64,000 bases of DNA from Anaerolineales bacterium (GTDB taxonomy: Bacteria > Chloroflexota > Anaerolineae > Anaerolineales > E44-bin32). Shown in pieces: positions 17,883-26,533 of the stretch. The notes under the pieces were generated by a model, which worked only from the letters and a program-made list of their open reading frames with translations, did not search any database and was not told the origin of the DNA. Location of the stretch: NCBI GenBank assembly GCA_016927115.1, contig JAFGNH010000022.1, positions 1 to 64,000 of the forward strand, given 5' to 3'. The stretch's first letter is position 1. Each line of letters starts with the position of its first letter. A program made the position numbers and the translations under genes.

Positions 17883-19013
17883 TTACACCATATCGATCCT
17901 TTTCCGGTACATCCGGTGTTTGCGATTAAAATCTATTCCGAAACCACGCAATGTACGCAGCATCTTTTCATTTTCAACCCAAATCTGGATAACATCCGCC
18001 ATTTCCCCCCGGGTGTCCCTTAATGTAAGGTAGAGCTCATTGTACAGCACAGCCAGACCCCCCGCACCGCGATGTTCCTCCAGAATACCTATTCCGTTAA
18101 TAGCGAAACGCTTTGTCCTGCGGGCTTCCAAAAGCAGCTGCAGCCACCCGAAGGGAAGCAGCCGCCCTCTGCTGCTGCGGATCGCCTTTGAAACGTCCGG
18201 AAACGCAAGGACAAATCCTATGGGTTCATCATCTTTTGTGATCATTTTGATCAACGCCGGTTGGGCAATAAGCATCAGTACCCGCACCATTGATCGGATT
18301 TCATCTTCGCTCATCGGTGCATTGACAGATTCAACTCCGAGCGCCTGGTTGAAAAGCATCGCCAGTTCAGGCACAGACCTCAGCATTTCTCTCCTGCTGC
18401 GAAAGGGCACAACACGGATATTGCGTTCCTGCTGTACTTTTTCTGAGATCCAATGGATCCGCTCAGGAAATGAGGAATCTTTTGTCAACGTCCCAGTCAG
18501 AAGATCCACTGCAGGTTCAAATCCGGATGCCAGGATGTAATCCTGATAGTATGGAAAATGGTATCCCGTGCTCATTGCTGCAGGGATTTCAAATCCTTCC
18601 ACGAGAATACCGATTGGATCCAGGGCTGTGAAACCTTTGGGGCCATAAAGCATATCCAGGCCGCGGGATACTGCCCAGCGCTCCCCTGCTGCAAACAGGG
18701 CTTTCGACACCTCCAGTTGTTCGATACATTCATAGAGGAAGAAGAACCCCATCTTCGTTTTCAGACGCTCATTCACCTTAACAGGCTCTAACACAGCAAG
18801 CCGCCCGGCTGGTTTGCTTTCATCATCATAGGCCAGGAAAAAAGCTGCGCCGGAATGTTTATAGAAAGGATTTCGATCCCTGTTAAAATAGGCTTTCAGA
18901 TCAGAACGAAACGCTGGAACCCAATTTGGGTTGGAATGATAAAGCGTTTCAGGAAGATTTAAAAACTCCCGCACCTGCCTGCGATTTTCGGATTCAATAC
19001 GAAATACCTGCAT
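17883..19013 (-). CDS. GNAT-like acyltransferase, function unknown
   Basis: A 376-residue soluble protein of a widespread uncharacterised family with GNAT-like folds. Segments typical of it are LYHSNPNWVPAFRSDL near residue 25, FFLAYDDESKPAGRLAVLE near 60, GPKGFTALDPIGILVEGFE near 130, and the C-terminal INGIGILEEHRGAGGLAVLY near 315, which resembles an acyl-CoA pyrophosphate loop (RGAGGLA). It is monocistronic and convergent with feoC, 76 bases apart. No substrate can be proposed. Presence of acetyl-CoA binding is inferred from the loop only. Confidence 0.7.
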   Translation of the reverse strand: MQVFRIESENRRQVREFLNLPETLYHSNPNWVPAFRSDLKAYFNRDRNPFYKHSGAAFFLAYDDESKPAGRLAVLEPVKVNERLKTKMGFFFLYECIEQLEVSKALFAAGERWAVSRGLDMLYGPKGFTALDPIGILVEGFEIPAAMSTGYHFPYYQDYILASGFEPAVDLLTGTLTKDSSFPERIHWISEKVQQERNIRVVPFRSRREMLRSVPELAMLFNQALGVESVNAPMSEDEIRSMVRVLMLIAQPALIKMITKDDEPIGFVLAFPDVSKAIRSSRGRLLPFGWLQLLLEARRTKRFAINGIGILEEHRGAGGLAVLYNELYLTLRDTRGEMADVIQIWVENEKMLRTLRGFGIDFNRKHRMYRKRIDMV

Positions 19014-19553
19014 GACCCGCCTTTACCTGATAAACCGACCCTCTACATCCGTACACACTCTGGGCGGCCTCTTTTTTTTCGTGGCTGTTTTCGACTCAAC
19101 AGACATCAATCATACTTGAAAAGAATCAGACTTGAAAAGCACTTTCCGGAGCGCAGTATCTCGACCGGATACAGAGATTCTTGCACAGTGAAATACAGCA
19201 GACGAAAGATCCTGAACCTCCCGTTACAGCATACAGACTGGTTTGGCCTAAAAAGCCCGCTCCTCCACGCCTGTTGTGCACCTTCCACAGAAAAAACCTA
19301 CCTCAACCTGATATTCTCCTTTATACTGGTATGGTCCCGATAAATCTGGGACAGTTCTTTGTAAGGAAGCATCTTTGATCACGGCAATACCTGCCTTATA
19401 CGGCCTAACTTGACACCGGCGGTATCAGACTGTAAAAATGCAGGGTGCTATCCGTCATAGACAGTTGAGGATGGCTTATTTATCATACAGGAGCCAGATT
19501 GGCCTTTTATCAGTCTGTTTGCCTTGAATATATCAATACAGGTAGAGGAAATC
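19014..19553. other. intergenic region, no gene seen
   Basis: A 540-base gap between divergent genes. Several short frames cross it (for example about 65 codons from 19181), but none has a good ribosome site or a recognisable protein. A TTTTTTTT tract near 19073 and the sequence ACTTGACACC near 19408 are the only regulatory-looking elements. AGGTAGAGGAA at the right end is the ribosome-binding site of the phosphofructokinase gene. Confidence 0.5.
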
Positions 19554-20840
19554 ATGAATATACAGAAAAAAGAAATTAATAAGATCGGAATCCTCGTGGG
19601 GGGTGGCCCGGCGCCCGGAATCAACAGCGTCATTCATTCTGCAACTATTGAAGCGATTAATAACCATATCGAAGTGGCCGGGATCTATGAAGGTTTTAAA
19701 TACCTGATGCAAGGCGAGTTTAAAGCCCGCCCCCTGGAAATCAATGACATCAGCCGGATCCACCTCAGAGGTGGCTCAATTCTGTATACATCAAGGGCAA
19801 ATCCGACAAAATCCGACAATCTCCTTAAGAACTGCGTTGTTTCCCTGCAGGATGCGGGGATAGATGCGCTTGTAGCAATTGGCGGTGACGATACTGCTTT
19901 CTCCGCATACCGGGTGGCCCGCTATGCACAAGAAAACATGAATATTGACCTCAGAACTGTCCACGTCCCCAAAACCATTGACAATGATTTACCGCTTCCT
20001 TCCGGTATCAGGACCTTTGGTTTTGAAACAGCCCGTGATCTCGGCACACAAATCGTCCGAAATCTATCGGAAGATGCCCTGACTGGTCAGCGATGGTTCC
20101 TGGTTGTAAGCATGGGGCGTAAAGCAGGCCATCTCGCCCTCGGGATCGGAAAGAGTGCCGGGGCAACCCTCACTCTCATTCCCGAAGAGTGGAATAACCG
20201 CCCGATCAGGCTGCAGGAAGTAACTGATATCCTTACCACAACGGTGCTCAAGCGTATGGCACTTGGCAAACCCTATGGCCTGGTTCTTGTTGCCGAGGGA
20301 ATTATCGAACAGATGGCCATTGAAGATCTCTCACAGCTTGAGGATGTGGAACGGGACGAACATGGTCATATCGCCCTCTCAGAAATCAACTGCGGGGATG
20401 TGCTGAAAGAAGAGCTTGTCAATGAACTTAAAGCCCTGGGCATCAAAATGAGAATCGTCAGCAAAGATATCGGCTATGAAGTTCGTTGTGCGGATCCGAA
20501 TGCCTTTGATATCGACTATACCCGCAGTCTTGGCGAGGCAGCGATCGAATTCCTCATCAACGGCGGCACCAATGCAACTATCACCATCCAGGATGATCAG
20601 CTTACCCCTATGCCCTTCGATACCATGATGGATCCCAATACCGGGCGCACTGAAGTACGTATGGTGAAGTTGAATTCATTCACATACCACTCGGCTACGA
20701 AATTTATGATCCGCCTCACACCGGACGATGCAAATGATCCGGAGCTTCTGGAAAAAATGGTATCCCTCACCAACCTCTCAAAGGATTCATTCATGACAAA
20801 GTACGGGTACCTCATGAATAAAGGTGTACGGCCTTTCTGA
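19554..20840 (+). CDS. pyrophosphate-dependent phosphofructokinase
   Basis: A 428-residue group-II phosphofructokinase. The start at ATG 19554 follows AGAGGAA; an upstream in-frame TTG at 19524 is less likely. It opens with GILVGGGPAPGINSVI. The phosphoryl-donor site reads GGDDT rather than GGDGS, and the catalytic loop is PKTIDNDLPLP. In this family Asp after GGD together with Lys in PKTIDND marks PPi as donor, since they block ATP and position PPi. It should interconvert fructose-6-phosphate and fructose-1,6-bisphosphate reversibly. VVSMGRKAGHLALGIGKSAGA is the substrate-binding MGR segment. The window also encodes a membrane pyrophosphatase, another PPi user. Confidence 0.88.
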   Translation: MNIQKKEINKIGILVGGGPAPGINSVIHSATIEAINNHIEVAGIYEGFKYLMQGEFKARPLEINDISRIHLRGGSILYTSRANPTKSDNLLKNCVVSLQDAGIDALVAIGGDDTAFSAYRVARYAQENMNIDLRTVHVPKTIDNDLPLPSGIRTFGFETARDLGTQIVRNLSEDALTGQRWFLVVSMGRKAGHLALGIGKSAGATLTLIPEEWNNRPIRLQEVTDILTTTVLKRMALGKPYGLVLVAEGIIEQMAIEDLSQLEDVERDEHGHIALSEINCGDVLKEELVNELKALGIKMRIVSKDIGYEVRCADPNAFDIDYTRSLGEAAIEFLINGGTNATITIQDDQLTPMPFDTMMDPNTGRTEVRMVKLNSFTYHSATKFMIRLTPDDANDPELLEKMVSLTNLSKDSFMTKYGYLMNKGVRPF

Positions 20841-21075
20841 TCTTTTTTTCCAGCATGGAATACCACCACGAAGAACTCTTCGAATAATGGAGAGTTCTTA
20901 ATAATTCTGATACCAGTGCCTGAATCCCTTCCTGGAATAATTTGGTGATCTGTAATCAGCTGTACTAAGAGCATAAAATTCTGTCCGGCTTTTTATGCAA
21001 CTTATTGATTAATTTTTACGTCTTAAGTATCAACGTGTCTTTTTTTATCTGCTGCTTCTCTGGAGGATTCGTTTT

Positions 21076-21876
21076 ATGCGGCCTATTTTATCAAAAGTAA
21101 TCCCAGCCATCGTCTTTTTCGCCTCTCTGCTCTCCGGCTGCATTCTGGCACAAACTGCCAATATTCGCGGTTCAGGCAGCGTCGAGGAAGAAATCCGCCC
21201 GGTCGGAGAATTCAATACAGTTGAGCTCCACACGATAGCCGATGTCTTTATTCAATTCAGCGACAGCTTCCTTGTGCGCGTGAAAGCCGAAGATAATCTG
21301 CTGCCCTACATCCAGACCAGGGTGGAATCCAATAGCTTGATTATTGATTTGAAAGAGGGAACAACCCTGATCCCACAGGAGCCAATCCTCGTGTATGTCT
21401 CGCTGCCATCCTTAATCGAAATCCGAAGTTCAAGCACTGGCGATATGACAATCGATCCTTTTTCCACTGAGAATTTCACCGCTTCCCTTTCCAGTACCGG
21501 TGATGTTCGAATGGAAGGGCTCCAGGCGGAGAGCGTTAATTTAAGAACCAGCAGTGCAGGCGATATCACTATCTTATCCCTGAGAACGAATCTGCTGGAA
21601 GCCCACCTGTCAAGCACCGGCGATATTACCATTCAGGAAGGCACTACCCAATGGCAATCCATTAGAATCTCAAGTACAGGTGATTATAAAGCCGCCAATC
21701 TTCTCAGCTCAGATGCAGAACTGGTTCTCTCCAGTACAGGGAACGCGGTTATTCAGGTTTCCGACACCCTGAAAGCCAGGTTGAGCGGTACCGGTGACCT
21801 GGCCTACATCGGCAGCCCATCACTCGACATCAAAAACAGCGGTGGGGGAGATGTTAAACCTCGGGACCAGGAATAG
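21076..21876 (+). CDS. DUF2807 (GIN-domain) lipoprotein
   Basis: A 266-residue exported protein. The signal peptide ends in LLSGC, so Cys22 is a good lipidation site. The rest is a right-handed beta-helix-like GIN/DUF2807 domain: FNTVELHTIADVFIQF, then seven turns each carrying a variant of SSTGD (about residues 118, 138, 158, 178, 198, 218, 235), roughly 20 residues apart. Function of the family is unknown; it is often tied to envelope stress. ATG follows GGAGGA. Monocistronic. Confidence 0.82.
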   Translation: MRPILSKVIPAIVFFASLLSGCILAQTANIRGSGSVEEEIRPVGEFNTVELHTIADVFIQFSDSFLVRVKAEDNLLPYIQTRVESNSLIIDLKEGTTLIPQEPILVYVSLPSLIEIRSSSTGDMTIDPFSTENFTASLSSTGDVRMEGLQAESVNLRTSSAGDITILSLRTNLLEAHLSSTGDITIQEGTTQWQSIRISSTGDYKAANLLSSDAELVLSSTGNAVIQVSDTLKARLSGTGDLAYIGSPSLDIKNSGGGDVKPRDQE

Positions 21877-22075
21877 TCTGACCCGCACAGTTTTGTTTCA
21901 CGGCTTTTTCTGATGCAGAGTGCCCTGTCCTCTTCCTGTACAGCCATGGTAAACTTTCAGCGCTGCCAGCTGGAGGATGAAATTCCACCAGCTTTTCCGT
22001 GACCCCTTATAATAATTCTGGCTTCCAGTCACTTCTGGTGGTCATTGTTTGCCGATTCAACTGGAGAATACTTTT

Positions 22076-22747
22076 ATGACTGATGAAACCCCCACCAGGA
22101 AATCCAGGAAATCTTTCTTCAAACGCCTATGGTTGCTCCTGCCTGTCCTTCTCACCGGTTTGTTGCTATGGACGATATGGATCATGACTCGGAAATTCGA
22201 GGATCGTATCTACAATCAGGAGCAGCTTGGGCAGATACCGGGGAAGAAGGTGGCTATCGTGTTCGGAGCTGGTTACTGGCCCAGCGGCAGGTTGAGTGAC
22301 GTATTGCGTGACCGCCTGGACGCTGCTGCTGAGCTCTACCAGGCCGGGAAAGTCAGCAAACTGCTGCTCAGCGGTGACAATCGTGTTGTCGATTACAACG
22401 AGCCAGCGAAAATGCGCGAGTATCTTCTGCAGCAGGGTATACCTGATAATGACCTCGTCCTCGACTTCGCTGGACGCCGGACCTATGACACCTGTTATCG
22501 TGCCCGGGACATCTTCCAGGTCGATCAGGCTATCCTCGTCACCCAACGCTATCACATGCCTCGCGCGATGGAAACATGCAACAGGCTTGGGGTGGAAGCA
22601 ACCGGCTATGTGTCAGACCGCACAACATATGTCCATATTCGCTGGTACCGCGTGAGGGAAATTCCAGCACTCTGGAAAGCGCTGCTGGATCTCACCATCC
22701 TGCACCCAGTCCCGGTCCTGGGTGATCAGCTTCCCATCCCGGATTAG
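22076..22747 (+). CDS. YdcF/SanA-like DUF218 membrane protein
   Basis: A 223-residue protein starting at ATG 22076 after GGAGAA; an in-frame TTG 27 bases upstream has no ribosome site. A basic N-terminus is followed by one membrane helix (about residues 18-38) and then the DUF218 fold: VAIVFGAGYWPSGRLSDVL, KLLLSGDN, DFAGRRTYDTCYRARDIF and AILVTQRYHMPRAMETC. SanA/ElyC relatives act in envelope integrity and polyprenyl-phosphate metabolism, but the reaction is not settled for this branch. Predicted extracytoplasmic domain. Confidence 0.85.
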   Translation: MTDETPTRKSRKSFFKRLWLLLPVLLTGLLLWTIWIMTRKFEDRIYNQEQLGQIPGKKVAIVFGAGYWPSGRLSDVLRDRLDAAAELYQAGKVSKLLLSGDNRVVDYNEPAKMREYLLQQGIPDNDLVLDFAGRRTYDTCYRARDIFQVDQAILVTQRYHMPRAMETCNRLGVEATGYVSDRTTYVHIRWYRVREIPALWKALLDLTILHPVPVLGDQLPIPD

Positions 22748-22946
22748 CATCCCGAATACAACCAGAACCGCAGTCCTTTCATGGCCTGCGGTACAACGCT
22801 TCTGGTCTGGAAATCCTGCAGCTGAAACCATCAAATTCGCGATGTGGTGTAACTGCATTCGGGTTTCATGGTATGATTTTGAAGAAATGATGTTTGTTTC
22901 TAACTCAATATTGGTATTGAAGACGGTATTAATTCCAGGATTGAAT

Positions 22947-23327
22947 ATGGCTGAAGATAAAAATATACGGATTCTGCTTATCGATGATGAGCTCCCTGTA
23001 GTGGAAGCCCTGCAGAAATTTCTTGAAAATCTGGGCTATCACATCGATATCCAGACCAGCAGTTCCTCTGCATTATCCGCACTTGAAACAGATACGTGTA
23101 CCTATAACCTGGTGATCTCAGATCTGACCATGCCTGAAATCGACGGTATCACTCTCGCAGAGCGGATCCACAGCATGAAACCCGATCTTCCCATTTTACT
23201 CATGACAGGTTATGGCAACCAGATTACCGAAAACCGCCTGGTTCAGGCTGGAATCAAGAAAGTGATCGCAAAACCTTTTCGACTTAGAGAGATCACCGAT
23301 TCCATCCGCAGCCTGCTGATGGAGTAA
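22947..23327 (+). CDS. single-domain response regulator (CheY-like)
   Basis: A 126-residue receiver domain with no output domain. I chose ATG 22947 because MAEDKNIRILLIDDE is a standard receiver start; the frame is open further upstream without support. Acidic pair DD is at residues 12-13, the phospho-acceptor Asp in VISDLTMPEIDG near 59, Thr in LLMTGYGN near 87, and the conserved Lys in IAKPFRL near 110. No histidine kinase is adjacent, so its partner is elsewhere. Confidence 0.88.
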   Translation: MAEDKNIRILLIDDELPVVEALQKFLENLGYHIDIQTSSSSALSALETDTCTYNLVISDLTMPEIDGITLAERIHSMKPDLPILLMTGYGNQITENRLVQAGIKKVIAKPFRLREITDSIRSLLME

Positions 23328-23986
23328 AACGAGAACACCTTCCTGTTTCATATTCAAAACTTCATTTCAGTCTGCAAGTCTCCACCTTTGAAACTCTCCT
23401 GATTCATCCCCTCTCTCCTTCTTTTCGGTCTTTTTGTAAATGCCGAAAATAATCCGCCGGTTTTAATGAATCATAACCTGTCACTTTTTCAGGATTACCG
23501 AAGAACCGAAACAACGGAAATTGTGAATTCTCAGAACCGCACATTCAGGATATTTCAGTGAGCTGATACACGGCAATATTGTGGCTTACAGAATGGCCCG
23601 GGTAACTGAAAATTTCCCATTTTATGAATACCTTTTAGTGCAACAGATCTGGATGTCGACAGCTCGATTTCAGATTTGTTTTTCTCAGGTTTTCATCTGA
23701 AAAACCAAGGATTCCATCCGAAATTCAAAATTTTTGTTCTTGCTAAAAATGCAGAAATAAAATTGGATTTCCTTGAACTTGTCGCCCGGAACCGGGTATT
23801 CAGGCTGAAGGTTTTTTACACATGAGACACTTTCGTTCAACAGCTGACCGGAAAACAGATCTGCTCCACCAGGCAACCTGCAACCGTACAATCCTCACAG
23901 CTGCAGCCACAGAAGAAAAAAATAAACTGCCCGTTCAGGACAGTATAAAAATGGTACCAGATATTCCACACTGGCGTTTACTAAGG
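23328..23986. other. intergenic region, no gene seen
   Basis: A 659-base gap between a response regulator gene and tRNA-Arg. I found no convincing coding frame on either strand. A GGTTTT/AAAACC hairpin near 23687-23706 may end transcription. The AT-rich tract 23700-23765 is otherwise featureless. Confidence 0.5.
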
Positions 23987-24059
23987 CGCCCCTGGTGCGA
24001 CTCGAACGCACAACCTACGGATTAGAAGTCCGGCGCTCTATCCATTGAGCTACAGGGGC
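23987..24059 (-). tRNA. tRNA-Arg (anticodon TCT)
   Basis: On the minus strand this reads as a 73-base tRNA: acceptor GCCCCTG pairs with CAGGGGC, the D-arm contains TAGCTCAATGGATAGAGC, the anticodon loop is CTTCTAA, and the T-arm holds GTTCGAGTC. The anticodon TCT reads AGA codons. CCA is not encoded. Confidence 0.95.
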
Positions 24060-24183
24060 GTATGATAATTATTACTCTCGAGGGATTTTACCAGCACCAT
24101 CTCGGATCTACAATCCGTCCGGCAGTATATTCTTATTGTAATAATGGGGTCCATTGTCCAGGTTCTGTAGCCCTGTGTTACGG

Positions 24184-24630
24184 TTAGTCCTCACCAGCCG
24201 GGCGAATCCCGTGAAAGACGCGTGATCCGGAGAGCATACGGAGAATCATCGATGCCGGGCGGTTCAACTCCTGGCCGATTTCATTAATAGACAGGGAAGC
24301 ATTCCCATTGGCGATAAACAGACGGAATATAGCATTAACCAGGCTCGTCTGCGGAGTGATGTAGTCATCCTGACGGGAACAGTGTGTGATCAGAGTGTGC
24401 ATGATCCCTGGGACCTGGCGGATCTCTGCTGTTACCGGATCAACATGGTCCACCAGTGTATCGGCCGACAGTTCTTCAAACAGTTCCCGATGCGTATCAC
24501 ACAACAGGCTTCGAAGGAATACACTTAATTCCTTACCGGATTTATCCCACCATTCATAGTCGATCTGGTACCGGGTCTCGAGAGTGGGTTTGTTTAAACC
24601 TAAAGGTACTCGTTTGGGTTCCGTCGTCAT
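24184..24630 (-). CDS. hypothetical protein, winged-helix-like C-terminus
   Basis: A 148-residue soluble protein I do not recognise. The first half contains YEWWDKSGKELSVFLRSLLC and acidic stretches. The last 50 residues (AIFRLFIANGNASLSINEIG and following, ending in MILRMLSGSRVFHGIRP) look like a helix-turn-helix. Its ATG overlaps the stop of the 530-residue gene upstream in an ATGA, so the two are coupled and probably act together. The pair is probably restricted to a few related lineages (inference). Confidence 0.6.
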   Translation of the reverse strand: MTTEPKRVPLGLNKPTLETRYQIDYEWWDKSGKELSVFLRSLLCDTHRELFEELSADTLVDHVDPVTAEIRQVPGIMHTLITHCSRQDDYITPQTSLVNAIFRLFIANGNASLSINEIGQELNRPASMILRMLSGSRVFHGIRPAGED

Positions 24631-26219
24631 GATTCACTCCACTGATTGTCATCAAACCGCCAATAGAGGTCACCAACATGATGGTAATATGGGCGGTCTA
24701 TGAGCTCGGCAAATATTGCGCCAGGTGGCAATCGACGGAAAACATTCACACCGGTATACAGAGCTTTAGCATGGACAGCAGTCTGCGGATTTATTTTCGC
24801 CAGCTGTTTAAATGTATAGGAAACCAGCCGTTCAACAGCAATCTTCCAGGGTTCACTTTTCAGCCAGGCTTCATCCAGTAATACAGGATCCATGAGCCCT
24901 ATTACACTCAATTCATCAAAAGCCGAACCAACAGGCCGTTTTAACATGGTAAAACCAATTTTACTATTCTCACCTATCGTCAGCGTCCGGATCCATTCAT
25001 TTCGTTTACGACGGTTCACAGTAGAGACAATTACGGTTCCGGGTTTATCCCCCCTCTTCAGATGAACCAGACCACCCGCAGGTACCTCGTAGCGGCGGTA
25101 CCAATCGTCCAATCCGTATACATATTTTTCCTCACGGACTACCCAGCCGGGGAATTCATCCCCGCTGTGGGCATCGACAAGCATAAAACGGATCCTGGGT
25201 GCCTCATACGCAGTCGGAAAGAGATTTCTTAATCGGGCGGATAAAGGCAGGGTCCCAACTCGCCAGTGCGGGAAGAGCAATGTTACGGTGACTTCATCGA
25301 TTTCTTCCTCGATTTCAGTGTCCTCGTCGCTCAATTCATCATCGAGGGATTTTTCAAGTTCCAGAAGTGTTTCCGTCAATACGCTGTGGTTATAGCTGTG
25401 TGGCTTGTATTCCAACCTTGCCGGAAGGAAGAGAACTTCAGGCGGCTCCTGTCTGCGAAGGTACCAAAGGGTCTGCCCGGCTGGTCCCACCTCATCAAAC
25501 CGTTCGTCTTCCTGCAGAGCATAATCGAGTGAGAATTCGGCCAGCAGAGGATCAAGATCTTCTGAGAGATCAAGGTGTTCAAGGAAATCCGATGTCGGCA
25601 GAGGCCCTCCATCGGAAACATCGAGCACAGCTTCAGCCAGGTTCAGATGGCCCTCATTGATATCCGCCAGAAGAGAGCTGGGAAACCAGCGGCCGGCAAT
25701 CTGTACAATGTCGGCAGATTCCCGCATGCCCTTTTCGATGGTTGTGAGGATTCTGCGCCTGTTAGCTGCCAGAATTCCTTCAGGCGTGGAATCTTCTGCT
25801 TCATCCTCCTGAACAGGAACCTGATTGAGAGCGTGGTCCTCGAGGCGTGCTGCAAAATAGCGTGTTTCATTATCACTAAAGGAAATTTTGAGAACATCAA
25901 AATCGGGGATATCCGGATTCTGGCCCGGACGAATGGAAACGACCTTACCCACGCTGTTTTCCAGTGCCGGAAAAAGGATTGTCTGCCCTTCTTTGTATGT
26001 CTCAGCGGGTTTGTAGCTGTGAGCTTCGACAGCTTCTGCCTTCTCGGCTTCCCTGATCAACCGCTCCTGATGTCTCTCAATAAGTGGAATTGCCATCTCG
26101 GTGGTGGTAAGTGGCACTTCTCGTTCAAGCAGCAAGGTATAGATAATTTCCATATCCATATCCTGCAACTCAAAATGTTCCCAATAATTGCTTGCTGGAG
26201 TATTAGAACTTTGAACCAT
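24627..26219 (-). CDS. hypothetical protein, paired with the downstream gene
   Basis: A 530-residue protein of unknown function. Residues 15-60 resemble a winged-helix (IIYTLLLEREVPLTTTEMAI). A KOW/SH3-like strand region follows (FPALENSVGKVVSIRPGQN). The middle holds an acidic segment (about 290-315, rich in Asp/Glu), and the C-terminal 200 residues are mixed alpha/beta with many aromatic residues (DDWYRRYEVPAGGLVHLKRG). No signal peptide, membrane helix or catalytic motif is evident. It starts about 80 bases from the divergent DUF2007 gene and is coupled to the 148-residue gene. Nucleic-acid binding is a guess from the two end domains. Confidence 0.6.
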   Translation of the reverse strand: MVQSSNTPASNYWEHFELQDMDMEIIYTLLLEREVPLTTTEMAIPLIERHQERLIREAEKAEAVEAHSYKPAETYKEGQTILFPALENSVGKVVSIRPGQNPDIPDFDVLKISFSDNETRYFAARLEDHALNQVPVQEDEAEDSTPEGILAANRRRILTTIEKGMRESADIVQIAGRWFPSSLLADINEGHLNLAEAVLDVSDGGPLPTSDFLEHLDLSEDLDPLLAEFSLDYALQEDERFDEVGPAGQTLWYLRRQEPPEVLFLPARLEYKPHSYNHSVLTETLLELEKSLDDELSDEDTEIEEEIDEVTVTLLFPHWRVGTLPLSARLRNLFPTAYEAPRIRFMLVDAHSGDEFPGWVVREEKYVYGLDDWYRRYEVPAGGLVHLKRGDKPGTVIVSTVNRRKRNEWIRTLTIGENSKIGFTMLKRPVGSAFDELSVIGLMDPVLLDEAWLKSEPWKIAVERLVSYTFKQLAKINPQTAVHAKALYTGVNVFRRLPPGAIFAELIDRPYYHHVGDLYWRFDDNQWSES

Positions 26220-26299
26220 AATCGTTTATAGTTATAAAATATCCTTCAAATAATCGGCCAGATGTTGATTATACTACAAGCTGTGGACCACAAACCAAT

Positions 26300-26533
26300 A
26301 TGTCTAAAAAATATGTAATCCTGACAACCGCATTCGGCTCCCTGGAAGCAGAAATCATCAAAGGTATGCTTGAAGCAAACGATATTCCTGTCTTTCTCTC
26401 AGGAGAATCTGCCGGAAAAGCAATTGGGCTGGGTGTCGGCCCCTTGGCTGAAGTTGATCTCCTTGTTCCGGAGGAAAATCTGCAGGAGGCACGGGAAATG
26501 CTGAATAGCTACCAGCAAGGGACAGACATTTAG
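26300..26533 (+). CDS. DUF2007 small protein
   Basis: A 77-residue protein of the DUF2007 (putative signal-transducing) family. The signature is in VILTTAFGSLEAEIIKGMLE, then DIPVFLSGE, AEVDLLVPEENLQEAREML. The fold is ferredoxin-like and relatives are sometimes fused to signalling domains. Function is not known. Its TAG stop (26531-26533) overlaps the TAA stop of the convergent peptidase gene (26530-26532 on the other strand). Confidence 0.8.
   Translation: MSKKYVILTTAFGSLEAEIIKGMLEANDIPVFLSGESAGKAIGLGVGPLAEVDLLVPEENLQEAREMLNSYQQGTDI

Noticed and set aside
19116-19343. A frame containing LLHACCAP, resembling the start of the epoxyqueuosine reductase QueH
   Set aside because: The motif lies at the end of a short frame, the second cysteine pair and all following QueH sequence are missing, and there is no ribosome site. 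Probably chance.
25575-26231. A 218-codon plus-strand frame with many Cys
   Set aside because: Antisense to the 530-residue gene; no ribosome site; no family similarity.
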